This document shows positions 5,076-10,656 of a stretch of 10,656 nucleotides of DNA, one piece after another (positions within the stretch are counted from its first letter, which is position 1; each line of letters opens with the position of its first letter). The stretch lies in assembly GCA_027014065.1 (NCBI GenBank), contig JALWEL010000121.1, positions 1 to 10,656 on the forward strand, given 5' to 3'. This DNA comes from DHVE2 group archaeon (lineage in GTDB: Archaea; Thermoplasmatota; Thermoplasmata; Thermoplasmatales; Aciduliprofundaceae). The notes under the pieces were generated by a model that saw only the letters and a program-made list of their open reading frames with translations, was not told the origin of the DNA and did no database searches. Both the position numbers and the translations under genes were made by a program.

Positions 5076-6505
5076 TTTATCATCACCTTCTTTTCACCAA
5101 TTCTGGTTCTTTGCCCGAACGGGCCGCTCCTAAATTCATCCAAATCCTTGCGGACTTTTTCCATCTCCTCCATGGCGTTTTTCACATCCGCTTTTCCAAC
5201 GAATAACGCGGCTGCGATTCCTGCCAGCTTGCCTTCCAGCATCGCAGTGGTTGCCTCCTCAATCCCGGAAGAATCTCCTGCAACGAATATTCCCTTTATT
5301 GTCGTCTCCATTCTATCATCATGGCGCACAACGTAGCCGCTCAATTCTCGCACATAAATGGCCTGCGCTCCCGCTTGATGCAGAAGCTCAATGCTCGGTC
5401 TCAGACCAACTGCAAGAGCAACGATGTCCACATCGTAAGTTTTCTCAGTGCCGGGTATCGGTTTCCAGTTATCATCCAATTGCGCTACAACTGCTCTTTC
5501 CACCTTCTCCTTTCCCTCGGCCCTTAGAATTGTGTGCTTTGTGTAAATCGGAATTCCTAAACGGCGTATCTTGGCTGCGTGAACGAAATAAGCGCCAACC
5601 TTGGGCATAGCTTCCACAACTGCAACCACTTCCACACCAGCTTGGAGAAGCTGATACGCTAAAATCACGCCGACGTTGCCAGCGCCCACAATCAAAACTC
5701 TTTTTCCCGGTTGAATTCCGTAGGTGTTCATGAGGGTTTGAATCGCACCTGCCCCGTAAACGCCGGGCAAATCGTTGTTCTCGAAGGGAATCATCTTCTC
5801 CATAGCTCCCGTAGCTACAATTACCGCCTTGCCGTAGAACTCCACCAATTTTTTGTTCTTCTTCACCGCGGTCACCAATTTTCCTTCACCGTTGGGGAAT
5901 ATACCTATGGCCGAAGTCTCCAGATGTATATCCACTCCCTTCTTTTTTGCCTCCTCCGCGATTATTTCCGCGATTTTCACACCCCGCACACCCGCAAATT
6001 GCTCCCTCTTTCCGAAGAACTTGTGGGTCTGCTTTACCAATTGCCCCCCTAAAATCGGATTTTCATCCAGAAGTGCCACCTTCGCACCGTGCTCCGAGGC
6101 TTTTATTGCGGCCATCAATCCTGCGGGGCCGCCGCCAATGATTATGACGTCCGCCTCTATCTTTTCCGCGTCCTTCCACTTCGGAGGCTTGTAATCTTTA
6201 GGTAGCGGTTCCAATCCGTGCTGTCTCTCAATCTTCATTCCATCTTCCACGAGGGTGATGCATGTCCTCACGTTCGGAATTCCGTTCACTTTCATCAAGC
6301 ACGATGAACACTTGCCGATTGCGCAGAACAATCCTCGCGGTCTTCCATTGGGTGTGAAATTCAACACTCGAATGCCAGCCGCGTGAAGCGCTTCTGCGAT
6401 TGGCTCACCTTCGTACGCTTCAATGGGTTTCCCTTCAAAATAGATGGTTACCTTTTTCCCTCTTTTTCTCGTGAAGTCAATAACTGGATGCTCTTCAATC
6501 CTCAT
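5072..6505 (-). CDS. pdhA: [2Fe-2S]/FAD-NAD(P)H oxidoreductase, proline dehydrogenase alpha-subunit type
   Basis: The 477-residue large flavoprotein is the first gene of the operon. Residues 18-95 form a plant-type [2Fe-2S] domain with Cys61, 66, 69 and 82. Residues 118-435 form a two-dinucleotide-domain oxidoreductase: GGGPAG at 124-129 for FAD, ATGA at 231-234, GAGNVG at 274-279 for the second nucleotide, and GIFVAGDSSG at 405-414. The fusion is shared with sarcosine oxidase alpha N-termini, opine oxidase A and HcnA/B-like proteins. In Thermococcus four-subunit proline dehydrogenases the alpha subunit has NADH dehydrogenase activity, so this could pass electrons to or from NAD. The ATG at 6505 has AAGGTGATT just upstream and a TATA box near 6533-6543. 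The substrate of the whole complex is inferred, not shown. Confidence 0.87.
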   Translation of the reverse strand: MRIEEHPVIDFTRKRGKKVTIYFEGKPIEAYEGEPIAEALHAAGIRVLNFTPNGRPRGLFCAIGKCSSCLMKVNGIPNVRTCITLVEDGMKIERQHGLEPLPKDYKPPKWKDAEKIEADVIIIGGGPAGLMAAIKASEHGAKVALLDENPILGGQLVKQTHKFFGKREQFAGVRGVKIAEIIAEEAKKKGVDIHLETSAIGIFPNGEGKLVTAVKKNKKLVEFYGKAVIVATGAMEKMIPFENNDLPGVYGAGAIQTLMNTYGIQPGKRVLIVGAGNVGVILAYQLLQAGVEVVAVVEAMPKVGAYFVHAAKIRRLGIPIYTKHTILRAEGKEKVERAVVAQLDDNWKPIPGTEKTYDVDIVALAVGLRPSIELLHQAGAQAIYVRELSGYVVRHDDRMETTIKGIFVAGDSSGIEEATTAMLEGKLAGIAAALFVGKADVKNAMEEMEKVRKDLDEFRSGPFGQRTRIGEKKVMIK

Positions 6506-6532
6506 TCAATCACCTTTGCATAGGGATATGAA

Positions 6533-6552
6533 TGATTTATTTAACCTTATCG
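6533..6552 (-). promoter_or_regulatory. Promoter of the pdh operon with a 14-base element shared with nfn
   Basis: The minus strand reads CGATAAGGTTAAATAAATCA from 6552 down. TTAAATAAAT is the TATA box, about 32 bases upstream of the pdhA ATG. The first 14 bases, CGATAAGGTTAAAT (6552-6539), recur exactly at 8920-8907 ahead of nfnA. The CGATAAGG part occupies the BRE or operator position. Confidence 0.6.
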
Positions 6553-6570
6553 TGAATCCATTTAAATCTG

Positions 6571-6596
6571 CAATTCGAAAAACGAAAAAAGAATTG
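6571..6596 (-). terminator. Terminator of the nfn operon
   Basis: CAATTC (6571-6576) and GAATTG (6591-6596) form a six-base-pair stem. The minus-strand loop is U-rich with two T runs (TTTTTT and TTTTT). It begins 15 bases after the nfnB stop and separates the nfn and pdh transcription units. Confidence 0.5.
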
Positions 6597-6611
6597 GAGA
6601 ATTGACGAAAT

Positions 6612-8045
6612 TCACCAGAAATTCTTCTGCTTAATCTCCTCGGGCCATTCTTCCCCGCTGAGATATTCGTCTATTGCCTTGGCTGCCCTCTTTCCGTCGC
6701 CCATGGCCAGAACCACGGTTGCTTCTCCGCGCACAGCATCTCCACCGGCGAACACGCCCTTCATCGGTGTTCTGTGTTTTTCGTCCACTATCAAAGTGCC
6801 CCACTTAGTTGTCTTCAGCTCTGGCACCTCTTGGTACAGGATTTTGTTTGGCCTCTGTCCAATTGCGAATACCACTGCATCCACCTCTAAACCGAATTCG
6901 GTGCCGGGAATTGGTACGGGCCTTCTCCTTCCGGAAGAATCCGGCTCGCCAAGTTCGTTCATTATGAGCTTGATCACGCGCACGTGACCGTTCTCGTCGC
7001 CTATGAATTCTATCGGCGATACTAAGAACATGAACTTCACTCCCTCTTCTTCCGCGTGGTGTATCTCTTCTTCTCTTGCGGTCATGTACTCTCTTGTTCT
7101 ACGGTATATGATGTACACTTCTTCGTACCCGATCCGCAGGGCGCTTCTCGCTGCGTCCATGGCCACGTTGCCTGCACCTATCACCGCTAACTTTTTACCC
7201 TTCTTTATCGGCGTGTCGTACTCAGGGAACTTGTACGCCTTCATCAGATTTATCCTCGTTAAGAATTCGTTGGCACTGTAAATTCCGTTGAGGTTCACCC
7301 CCGGAATGTTGAGGAATTTTGGTGTTCCCGCGCCTGTGCCCAGATAAACGGCGTCGTATTCATCTAAAAGCTCGTAGAGAGTGTAGGTCTTGCCTATTAC
7401 AACGTTTGTCTCTACATTTACTCCCAGCATCTTGAGGAATTTCACCTCGTAACGCACAATGTCTTTGGGCAACCTGAACTCAGGAATTCCGTATATGAGA
7501 ACTCCGCCAGCTTCGTGCAGGGCTTCGAACATGGTTACATCGTAGCCCATCTTTGCCAAATCGGCGGCGGCAGTGAGCCCTGAAGGGCCGGAACCGACAA
7601 TTGCAACTTTCTTTCCCTTCTTTTCCACCTGCGGGATATCTGCGTATATGCCCATCTCCCTTGCTTTATCGGCCACAAAGCGCTCCAATTTTCCGATATT
7701 TATCTTATCTCCCAACTTGCCCATGACGCAGTTCATTTCGCACTGCTCTTCCTGCGGGCATACGCGACCGGTTATTCCGGGAAGGGCGTTAGTTGTGTGT
7801 ATTACTTCCAATGCGCCTTTTATGTCTTTATCTAAAATCTTCTTTATGAATCCGGGGATGTTCACGCTCACTGGGCATCCTTTAATGCAGGGAGCGTAAT
7901 TGTACGGGCATTGCAAGCATCTGGATGCCTCTTCAATTGCGAGGTCCCATGTGTAGCCCAGCGCCACTTCGTTGAAATTGTGAATTCTAGCGTTGGGGTC
8001 CTGCTCCGGAACTTTAATTCTCTGCTTCTTTATTTGCTTTCCCAA
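6612..8045 (-). CDS. nfnB: NfnB, large subunit of NADH-dependent reduced ferredoxin:NADP+ oxidoreductase
   Basis: The 477-residue flavoprotein resembles the small subunit of glutamate synthase (GltD/SudA). An N-terminal Fe-S domain (residues 1-120, counted from TTG) holds CLQCPYNYAPCIKGCP and CPQEEQCEMNC, ligands for two [4Fe-4S] clusters. FAD-binding GSGPSG lies near 151-156, NAD(P)-binding GAGNVAMD near 290-297, and GVFAGGDAVRGEATVV near the end. With the upstream FNR-like partner it forms the NfnAB or SudBA complex, which couples NADPH oxidation to reduction of NAD+ and ferredoxin by flavin-based bifurcation, or the reverse. No GltB subunit is present, so glutamate synthase is unlikely. 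I chose TTG 8045 because AAAGGAGGT lies seven bases before it; GTG 8054, three codons upstream, falls inside that Shine-Dalgarno sequence. One base separates it from nfnA. Confidence 0.9.
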   Translation of the reverse strand: MGKQIKKQRIKVPEQDPNARIHNFNEVALGYTWDLAIEEASRCLQCPYNYAPCIKGCPVSVNIPGFIKKILDKDIKGALEVIHTTNALPGITGRVCPQEEQCEMNCVMGKLGDKINIGKLERFVADKAREMGIYADIPQVEKKGKKVAIVGSGPSGLTAAADLAKMGYDVTMFEALHEAGGVLIYGIPEFRLPKDIVRYEVKFLKMLGVNVETNVVIGKTYTLYELLDEYDAVYLGTGAGTPKFLNIPGVNLNGIYSANEFLTRINLMKAYKFPEYDTPIKKGKKLAVIGAGNVAMDAARSALRIGYEEVYIIYRRTREYMTAREEEIHHAEEEGVKFMFLVSPIEFIGDENGHVRVIKLIMNELGEPDSSGRRRPVPIPGTEFGLEVDAVVFAIGQRPNKILYQEVPELKTTKWGTLIVDEKHRTPMKGVFAGGDAVRGEATVVLAMGDGKRAAKAIDEYLSGEEWPEEIKQKNFW

Positions 8046-8046
8046 T

Positions 8047-8877
8047 TTAAGCACCTCCTTTAAGGTATCTTTCCATGGCCTCTTTCTCCTCCTCTTTGTA
8101 CTCCTTCAACCTATACATGAGCTCGTTGAAATCCACTAAATGAGCATCGAAATCGGGGCCGTCCACGCAGGCGAATTTTATCTCGCCACCAACGGTAACG
8201 CGGCATGCTCCGCACATCCCCGTGCCGTCTACCATTATGGGATTCAGACTTGCGTACGTTTTTATCCCGTATTCCTTCGTGATGTCCGCTATAAGTTTCA
8301 TCATAATCACCGGACCAACGGTGAACACGTAATCCACCTTGTTTCCAGCCTCCAAATATTCTTTGAGAACATCCGTGGTGAATCCCTTTCGAACGTAAGA
8401 GCCATCGTCCGTAGTGATTAATAATTCATCGCTAATCTTCTTGAATTCGTCCTCTAAAATTACGAATTCCTTGCTTCTGAATCCGGAAATTATGGTGAGC
8501 TTGTTTCCCGCATCTTTCAGAGCCTTCGATACTGCATATCCTATTGGGGCTCCGACGCCTCCGCTCACTACGACGGCGTTTCCGAAATTCTCAATCTCCG
8601 TGGCTCTTCCCAACGGCCCCACTATGTCCATGATTTTATCCCCGGGCTCGTAGGTTCCCAGTTCGTATGTTGTTTTTCCCACTTCCTGAAACACCAGCTC
8701 GATGTATCCCTCTTCCTTGTTCCACTTGAAAAGAGTGAGCGGTACTCTCTCACCTCTCTCGTGCAGTCTGAAAACTATGAACTGCCCAGCCTTCGCCGTT
8801 CTCGCCACCAAAGGCGCATTCACGCGAATCCACTTTATATGTGGTGCAAGTTCTTTTTTGTCCAGTATCTCAAACAT
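8047..8877 (-). CDS. nfnA: NfnA, FNR-like subunit of the ferredoxin:NADP+ oxidoreductase
   Basis: This 276-residue protein has an N-terminal beta-barrel FAD domain (RVPLTLFKW at 44-52), a nucleotide-binding domain with VVSGGVGAPIGYAV (103-116), and a C-terminal [2Fe-2S] site. The site is DGTGMCGACRV with Cys222 and Cys225 plus FACVDGP with Cys237; Asp217 is the likely fourth ligand as in characterised NfnA. The fold is shared with PyrK and sulfide dehydrogenase SudB; pairing with the nfnB gene directly downstream and the absence of pyrD argue for Nfn. The ATG at 8877 has no Shine-Dalgarno sequence, and a TATA box is centred ~28 bases upstream, so the mRNA is probably leaderless. The promoter shares a 14-base element with the pdh operon. 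Confidence 0.9.
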   Translation of the reverse strand: MFEILDKKELAPHIKWIRVNAPLVARTAKAGQFIVFRLHERGERVPLTLFKWNKEEGYIELVFQEVGKTTYELGTYEPGDKIMDIVGPLGRATEIENFGNAVVVSGGVGAPIGYAVSKALKDAGNKLTIISGFRSKEFVILEDEFKKISDELLITTDDGSYVRKGFTTDVLKEYLEAGNKVDYVFTVGPVIMMKLIADITKEYGIKTYASLNPIMVDGTGMCGACRVTVGGEIKFACVDGPDFDAHLVDFNELMYRLKEYKEEEKEAMERYLKGGA

Positions 8878-8900
8878 AAGGCATCAATGGGAAATGTGAG

Positions 8901-8920
8901 GGTATAATTTAACCTTATCG
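8901..8920 (-). promoter_or_regulatory. Promoter of the nfn operon with a 14-base element shared with pdh
   Basis: The minus strand reads CGATAAGGTTAAATTATACC. TTAAATTATA is the TATA box, centred about 28 bases upstream of the nfnA ATG. CGATAAGGTTAAAT (8920-8907) is identical to 6552-6539 before pdhA, at nearly the same distance from the start codon (29 against 33 bases). Confidence 0.6.
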
Positions 8921-8962
8921 CTCATAAAAGATTTCTTATTGGCGAGTTTCAAATATGGAAAA

Positions 8963-8971
8963 ATTTTTAAA
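8963..8971 (+). promoter_or_regulatory. TATA box of tRNA-Thr
   Basis: ATTTTTAAA lies about 30 bases upstream of the tRNA 5' end at 8998, the normal distance for archaeal tRNA promoters. Confidence 0.55.
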
Positions 8972-8997
8972 CCTGAAGAAAATCATCTCATCCGCGT

Positions 8998-9127
8998 GCC
9001 ACCGTAGCTTAGCCCGGAAGAGCGGCTGACTTGTAAGAGCCCCTTTCTTAGAAAGAAAGGTGCTTCACCCCCAAAGAAGGGGCTCCGGGTGATCAGCAGG
9101 TCGGGGGTTCGAATCCCCCCGGTGGCT
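8998..9127 (+). tRNA. tRNA-Thr (TGT) with a 56-nt intron at position 37/38
   Basis: The acceptor stem GCCACCG (8998-9004) pairs with CGGTGGC (9120-9126), with T73 at 9127 and no encoded CCA. The D arm is GCTT/GAGC (9007-9010 with 9020-9023) and the T arm is GGGGG-TTCGAAT-CCCCC. The anticodon stem is GCTGA (9025-9029)/TCAGC (9093-9097). The loop reads C32 T33 TGT A37 with anticodon UGU at 9032-9034, and the intron follows A37. U73 is the usual archaeal threonine discriminator. The bulge-helix-bulge is complete: CTTG (32-35) pairs with CGGG (9086-9089) using two G-U pairs, three-base bulges TAA and TGA hold the cuts, and GAGCCCCTT pairs with AAGGGGCTC inside the intron. Confidence 0.94.
9036..9091 (+). 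other. tRNA-Thr intron with bulge-helix-bulge and internal hairpins
   Basis: This 56-nt intron has a nine-base-pair splice helix (9037-9045 with 9077-9085) enclosing two small hairpins: TCTT-AGA-AAGA (9046-9056) and GGTG-CTT-CACC (9059-9069). Nearly the whole intron is paired. Confidence 0.88.
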
Positions 9128-9128
9128 C

Positions 9129-10085
9129 TCAATTTTCACTTAAAATTTTTGATATGGAATTGATAAGAGTATCTAAGCCCTCTCCGGTTTTTGCGGAAAT
9201 TTTGATGTTTTCCGAATCTCCACGAAATATGTCGGATTTGTTCTCCACCACGAGAATGGGAACATCGAAGTCCCTCTCGATTTCTTCCAGCAATTTAAGC
9301 TGCTCCTCCATCTTGTACCCGCATGTCTCCGAGGGGTCCAGAACGAATACTATAAGATTCGCTAGATATTTAAGAGCTAAAATCGCCTGTTTTTCTATCT
9401 TGTTCCTCTTCTCCAGAGGCCTGTCCAAAAGACCGGGTGTGTCTATTACCTGCATTCTTCTCCCTTTGAGTTCCATATGTCCAACGGTTATGCCCTTGGT
9501 TGTGAATGGATAGGACGCTATTTCAGGTTTCGCGGTGCTCAATTTCTCCACCAAAGCGGATTTTCCCACGTTGGGGTATCCCGCGATTACTATGGTGGGG
9601 ATATTAACGTCCACAACCGGCAATTTCCTTATGATATCGCGAGCTTGGTTCAGGTACTTCAATTCTTTCGATATGTCCTTGAGAATTGAAGCGGCCCTTC
9701 CGTAGAATTCTTTTCGGAATTTCAAAACCTCCTCCACCTTGCCCGCGCCTTTGATCTTCGACGCGTACTTCGATGCGAACCCGTCTATCCTTTGGGATGC
9801 CCAATTCAGCGATGATAGGGATTTTTTGTACATGTTTTTATCAATTAGCAAATCTAAGAGTGTGCGGTAAAATGGATGCAGTTTGTTGATGTACGGAAAA
9901 GAATCCACGTATTTCTGAAGTGTGCTAACTGCCACATCTCTTGCGGTGTAAATCTTCGCAATGCTCAGGTTTTTCTCCATCGCTAATCTATTCTTGGAGT
10001 AGCTAACCTCAACCTTCTTGGCGCGGCGAAACATCTTGTCGATTAATTCTTCCGAACGCAGAACGGTGGGTATCTTGCCGAACAC
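9129..10085 (-). CDS. NOG1-family GTPase, probable large ribosomal subunit assembly factor
   Basis: The 318-residue protein has a helical N-terminal domain (1-160) followed by a GTPase domain: G1 GYPNVGKS (169-176), the TTKG G2 region (195-198), G3 DTPG (215-218), G4 NKSD (282-285) and G5 SAK (297-299). The helical N-domain and the signature SYPFTTKGITVGH, RMQVIDTPGLLDRP and FVLDPSETCGY match archaeal NOG1, an Obg-related GTPase tied to 50S/60S maturation. It is about the length of other archaeal NOG1 proteins and lacks the eukaryotic C-terminal extension. The start is GTG 10085. It has no Shine-Dalgarno sequence, but CTAATATAC is centred 25 bases upstream, so a leaderless GTG start is likely. 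Its 3' end abuts tRNA-Thr tail to tail, one base apart. Confidence 0.92.
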   Translation of the reverse strand: MFGKIPTVLRSEELIDKMFRRAKKVEVSYSKNRLAMEKNLSIAKIYTARDVAVSTLQKYVDSFPYINKLHPFYRTLLDLLIDKNMYKKSLSSLNWASQRIDGFASKYASKIKGAGKVEEVLKFRKEFYGRAASILKDISKELKYLNQARDIIRKLPVVDVNIPTIVIAGYPNVGKSALVEKLSTAKPEIASYPFTTKGITVGHMELKGRRMQVIDTPGLLDRPLEKRNKIEKQAILALKYLANLIVFVLDPSETCGYKMEEQLKLLEEIERDFDVPILVVENKSDIFRGDSENIKISAKTGEGLDTLINSISKILSEN

Positions 10086-10104
10086 GTGACGAGAAAAGAG
10101 TGGT

Positions 10105-10113
10105 AGTATATTA
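10105..10113 (-). promoter_or_regulatory. TATA box of the NOG1-type GTPase gene
   Basis: The minus strand reads CTAATATAC, centred about 25 bases upstream of the GTG at 10085, placing the transcription start at the start codon. Confidence 0.5.
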
Positions 10114-10117
10114 GATG

Positions 10118-10130
10118 TTCCCCATGGGAA
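10118..10130. promoter_or_regulatory. Palindrome between divergent promoters
   Basis: TTCCC (10118-10122) and GGGAA (10126-10130) form a 13-base palindrome with a CAT spacer. It lies between the GTPase TATA box and the MATE TATA box, in the BRE position of the latter. Confidence 0.35.
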
Positions 10131-10139
10131 AATTTATTA
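10131..10139 (+). promoter_or_regulatory. TATA box of the MATE transporter gene
   Basis: AATTTATTA is centred about 33 bases before the ATG at 10168, giving a start near 10161 and a leader of only a few bases. Confidence 0.5.
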
Positions 10140-10150
10140 ACGGCGCAACC

Positions 10151-10168
10151 TTTGCATGTGTGTGCAAA
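10151..10168. promoter_or_regulatory. Perfect 6-6-6 inverted repeat at the MATE gene start
   Basis: TTTGCA (10151-10156), a TGTGTG spacer, and TGCAAA (10163-10168) form a perfect inverted repeat covering the expected transcription start and the first base of the ATG. The position suits a repressor operator. Confidence 0.4.
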
Positions 10169-10656
10169 TGCGCAGGGTGGTTCTAAAGCTGGCGATACCC
10201 GTAATCGTTTCAAATTTGCTCTACACATTTCAAAACATAGTGGATACCATCATGCTGGGACATTATCGGGACCCTGCGGTGAGCCTGAGCGCCGCGGGCT
10301 TAGGGGGCATGCTTTATTTCCTCATGTTTCCCCTGATCATGGGTTTGACAACGGGGGGAGTGGCAATAATCGCTCGGCGGTGGGGAGAGAAAAGATACAA
10401 GGAGGCGCAGGAAGTTTTCAATTCTCTCTATTCTCTTCTCATTCTCATTTCAATCCCCATCTCTCTCTTCGCCGTGTTTTTGGGCTGGACCCTTCCCGTT
10501 GCCATGGGCGCCGGAACAGAGGTTGTGGAAGAGGCATACAAATACATAATGGGCGTGTTCTCCTTCTATCCATTTGCGGTGTTCATGGCCGTCTATCAAT
10601 CGTCTCTGAGGGCTGCAGGGGACACAAAAACTCCCATGCTGGTTGACATAATCGCA
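10168..10656 (+). CDS. MATE-family multidrug/toxin efflux transporter (partial, N-terminal 163 codons)
   Basis: The visible N-terminal part of a MATE exporter has the family opening: KLAIPVIVSNLLYTFQNIVDTIMLGHY (7-33), then LSAAGLGGMLYFLMFPLIMGLTTGGVAIIARRWGEKRYKEA with the typical small-residue helix and the cytoplasmic RRWGEKR loop. Two or three more hydrophobic segments follow (LLILISIPISLFAVFLGW; FSFYPFAVFMAVYQSSLRAAGDTKTPM, the family's S-LRAAGDTKTPM loop). MATE proteins are ~450 residues with 12 helices, so about a third is seen. They export cationic compounds using H+ or Na+ gradients. The start is ATG 10168; an in-frame ATG at 10156 would add four residues but lies too close to the TATA box. 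It diverges from the GTPase gene and carries two promoter palindromes that suggest control by a repressor not seen here. Confidence 0.9.
   Translation, partial: MRRVVLKLAIPVIVSNLLYTFQNIVDTIMLGHYRDPAVSLSAAGLGGMLYFLMFPLIMGLTTGGVAIIARRWGEKRYKEAQEVFNSLYSLLILISIPISLFAVFLGWTLPVAMGAGTEVVEEAYKYIMGVFSFYPFAVFMAVYQSSLRAAGDTKTPMLVDIIA

Noticed and set aside
6612..8045. Glutamate synthase small subunit (gltD)
   Set aside because: The protein is GltD-like, but no large GltB subunit is nearby and its operon partner is FNR-like, which is the Nfn/Sud arrangement.
8047..8877. PyrK, electron-transfer subunit of dihydroorotate dehydrogenase
   Set aside because: The fold is shared, but no pyrD or other pyrimidine gene is adjacent and nfnB follows after one base.
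10152..10646. 164-codon open frame on the + strand
   Set aside because: It is in the wrong frame: the overlapping frame starting at 10168 gives a clear MATE transporter with hydrophobic helices, while this one gives a low-complexity, His/Arg/Gly-rich product.
1..10656. CRISPR array, IS element or defence system
   Set aside because: No regularly spaced repeats, transposase-like ORFs, terminal inverted repeats or defence-domain proteins were seen on either strand.

Overview
The window looks archaeal. Both tRNA genes lack an encoded CCA end and carry introns at the canonical 37/38 position with textbook bulge-helix-bulge splice structures. Start codons lie about 25-30 bases downstream of TATA-like boxes, and there is an archaeal-type NOG1 GTPase. 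The gene content (proline-dehydrogenase-type complex, electron-bifurcating Nfn, Fe-S-rich proteins) fits an anaerobic, peptide- or amino-acid-using euryarchaeote of the Thermococcales or Aciduliprofundum kind. That placement is inference from gene content only.

Layout, left to right. Positions 3-125 hold the tail of a membrane protein (+). Then comes a 288-residue regulator built from two tandem Lrp-like halves (133-999, -), with an inverted repeat over its promoter. A 20-codon ORF with a TATA box and an extended Shine-Dalgarno sequence (1169-1231, +) diverges from it. Endonuclease III and a PHP-family phosphoesterase-like gene form a two-gene operon (1248-2445, -). A small acidic-tailed protein (2524-2889, +) diverges from that operon. 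An intron-containing tRNA-Gln(CTG) (2930-3055, -) is preceded by a partial copy of its own 5' end (3093-3111).

The centre is two adjacent redox operons on the minus strand. One is a four-gene cluster in the order pdhA-pdhF-pdhX-pdhB (6505 down to 3144), matching the four-subunit dye-linked L-proline dehydrogenase clusters known from Thermococcales. The other is nfnA-nfnB (8877 down to 6612), encoding the two subunits of NADH-dependent reduced ferredoxin:NADP+ oxidoreductase. Their promoters share an identical 14-base element (6539-6552 and 8907-8920), so they are probably co-expressed: Pdh would feed electrons from an amino or imino acid into carriers, and Nfn would balance NADH, NADPH and ferredoxin.

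The right end has an intron-containing tRNA-Thr(TGT) (8998-9127, +), a NOG1-type GTPase (9129-10085, -), and the first 163 codons of a divergent MATE-family transporter (10168 to the window edge, +) whose promoter carries two palindromes. No IS element, CRISPR array or prophage gene is visible. No stretch over 300 bases lacks a gene.
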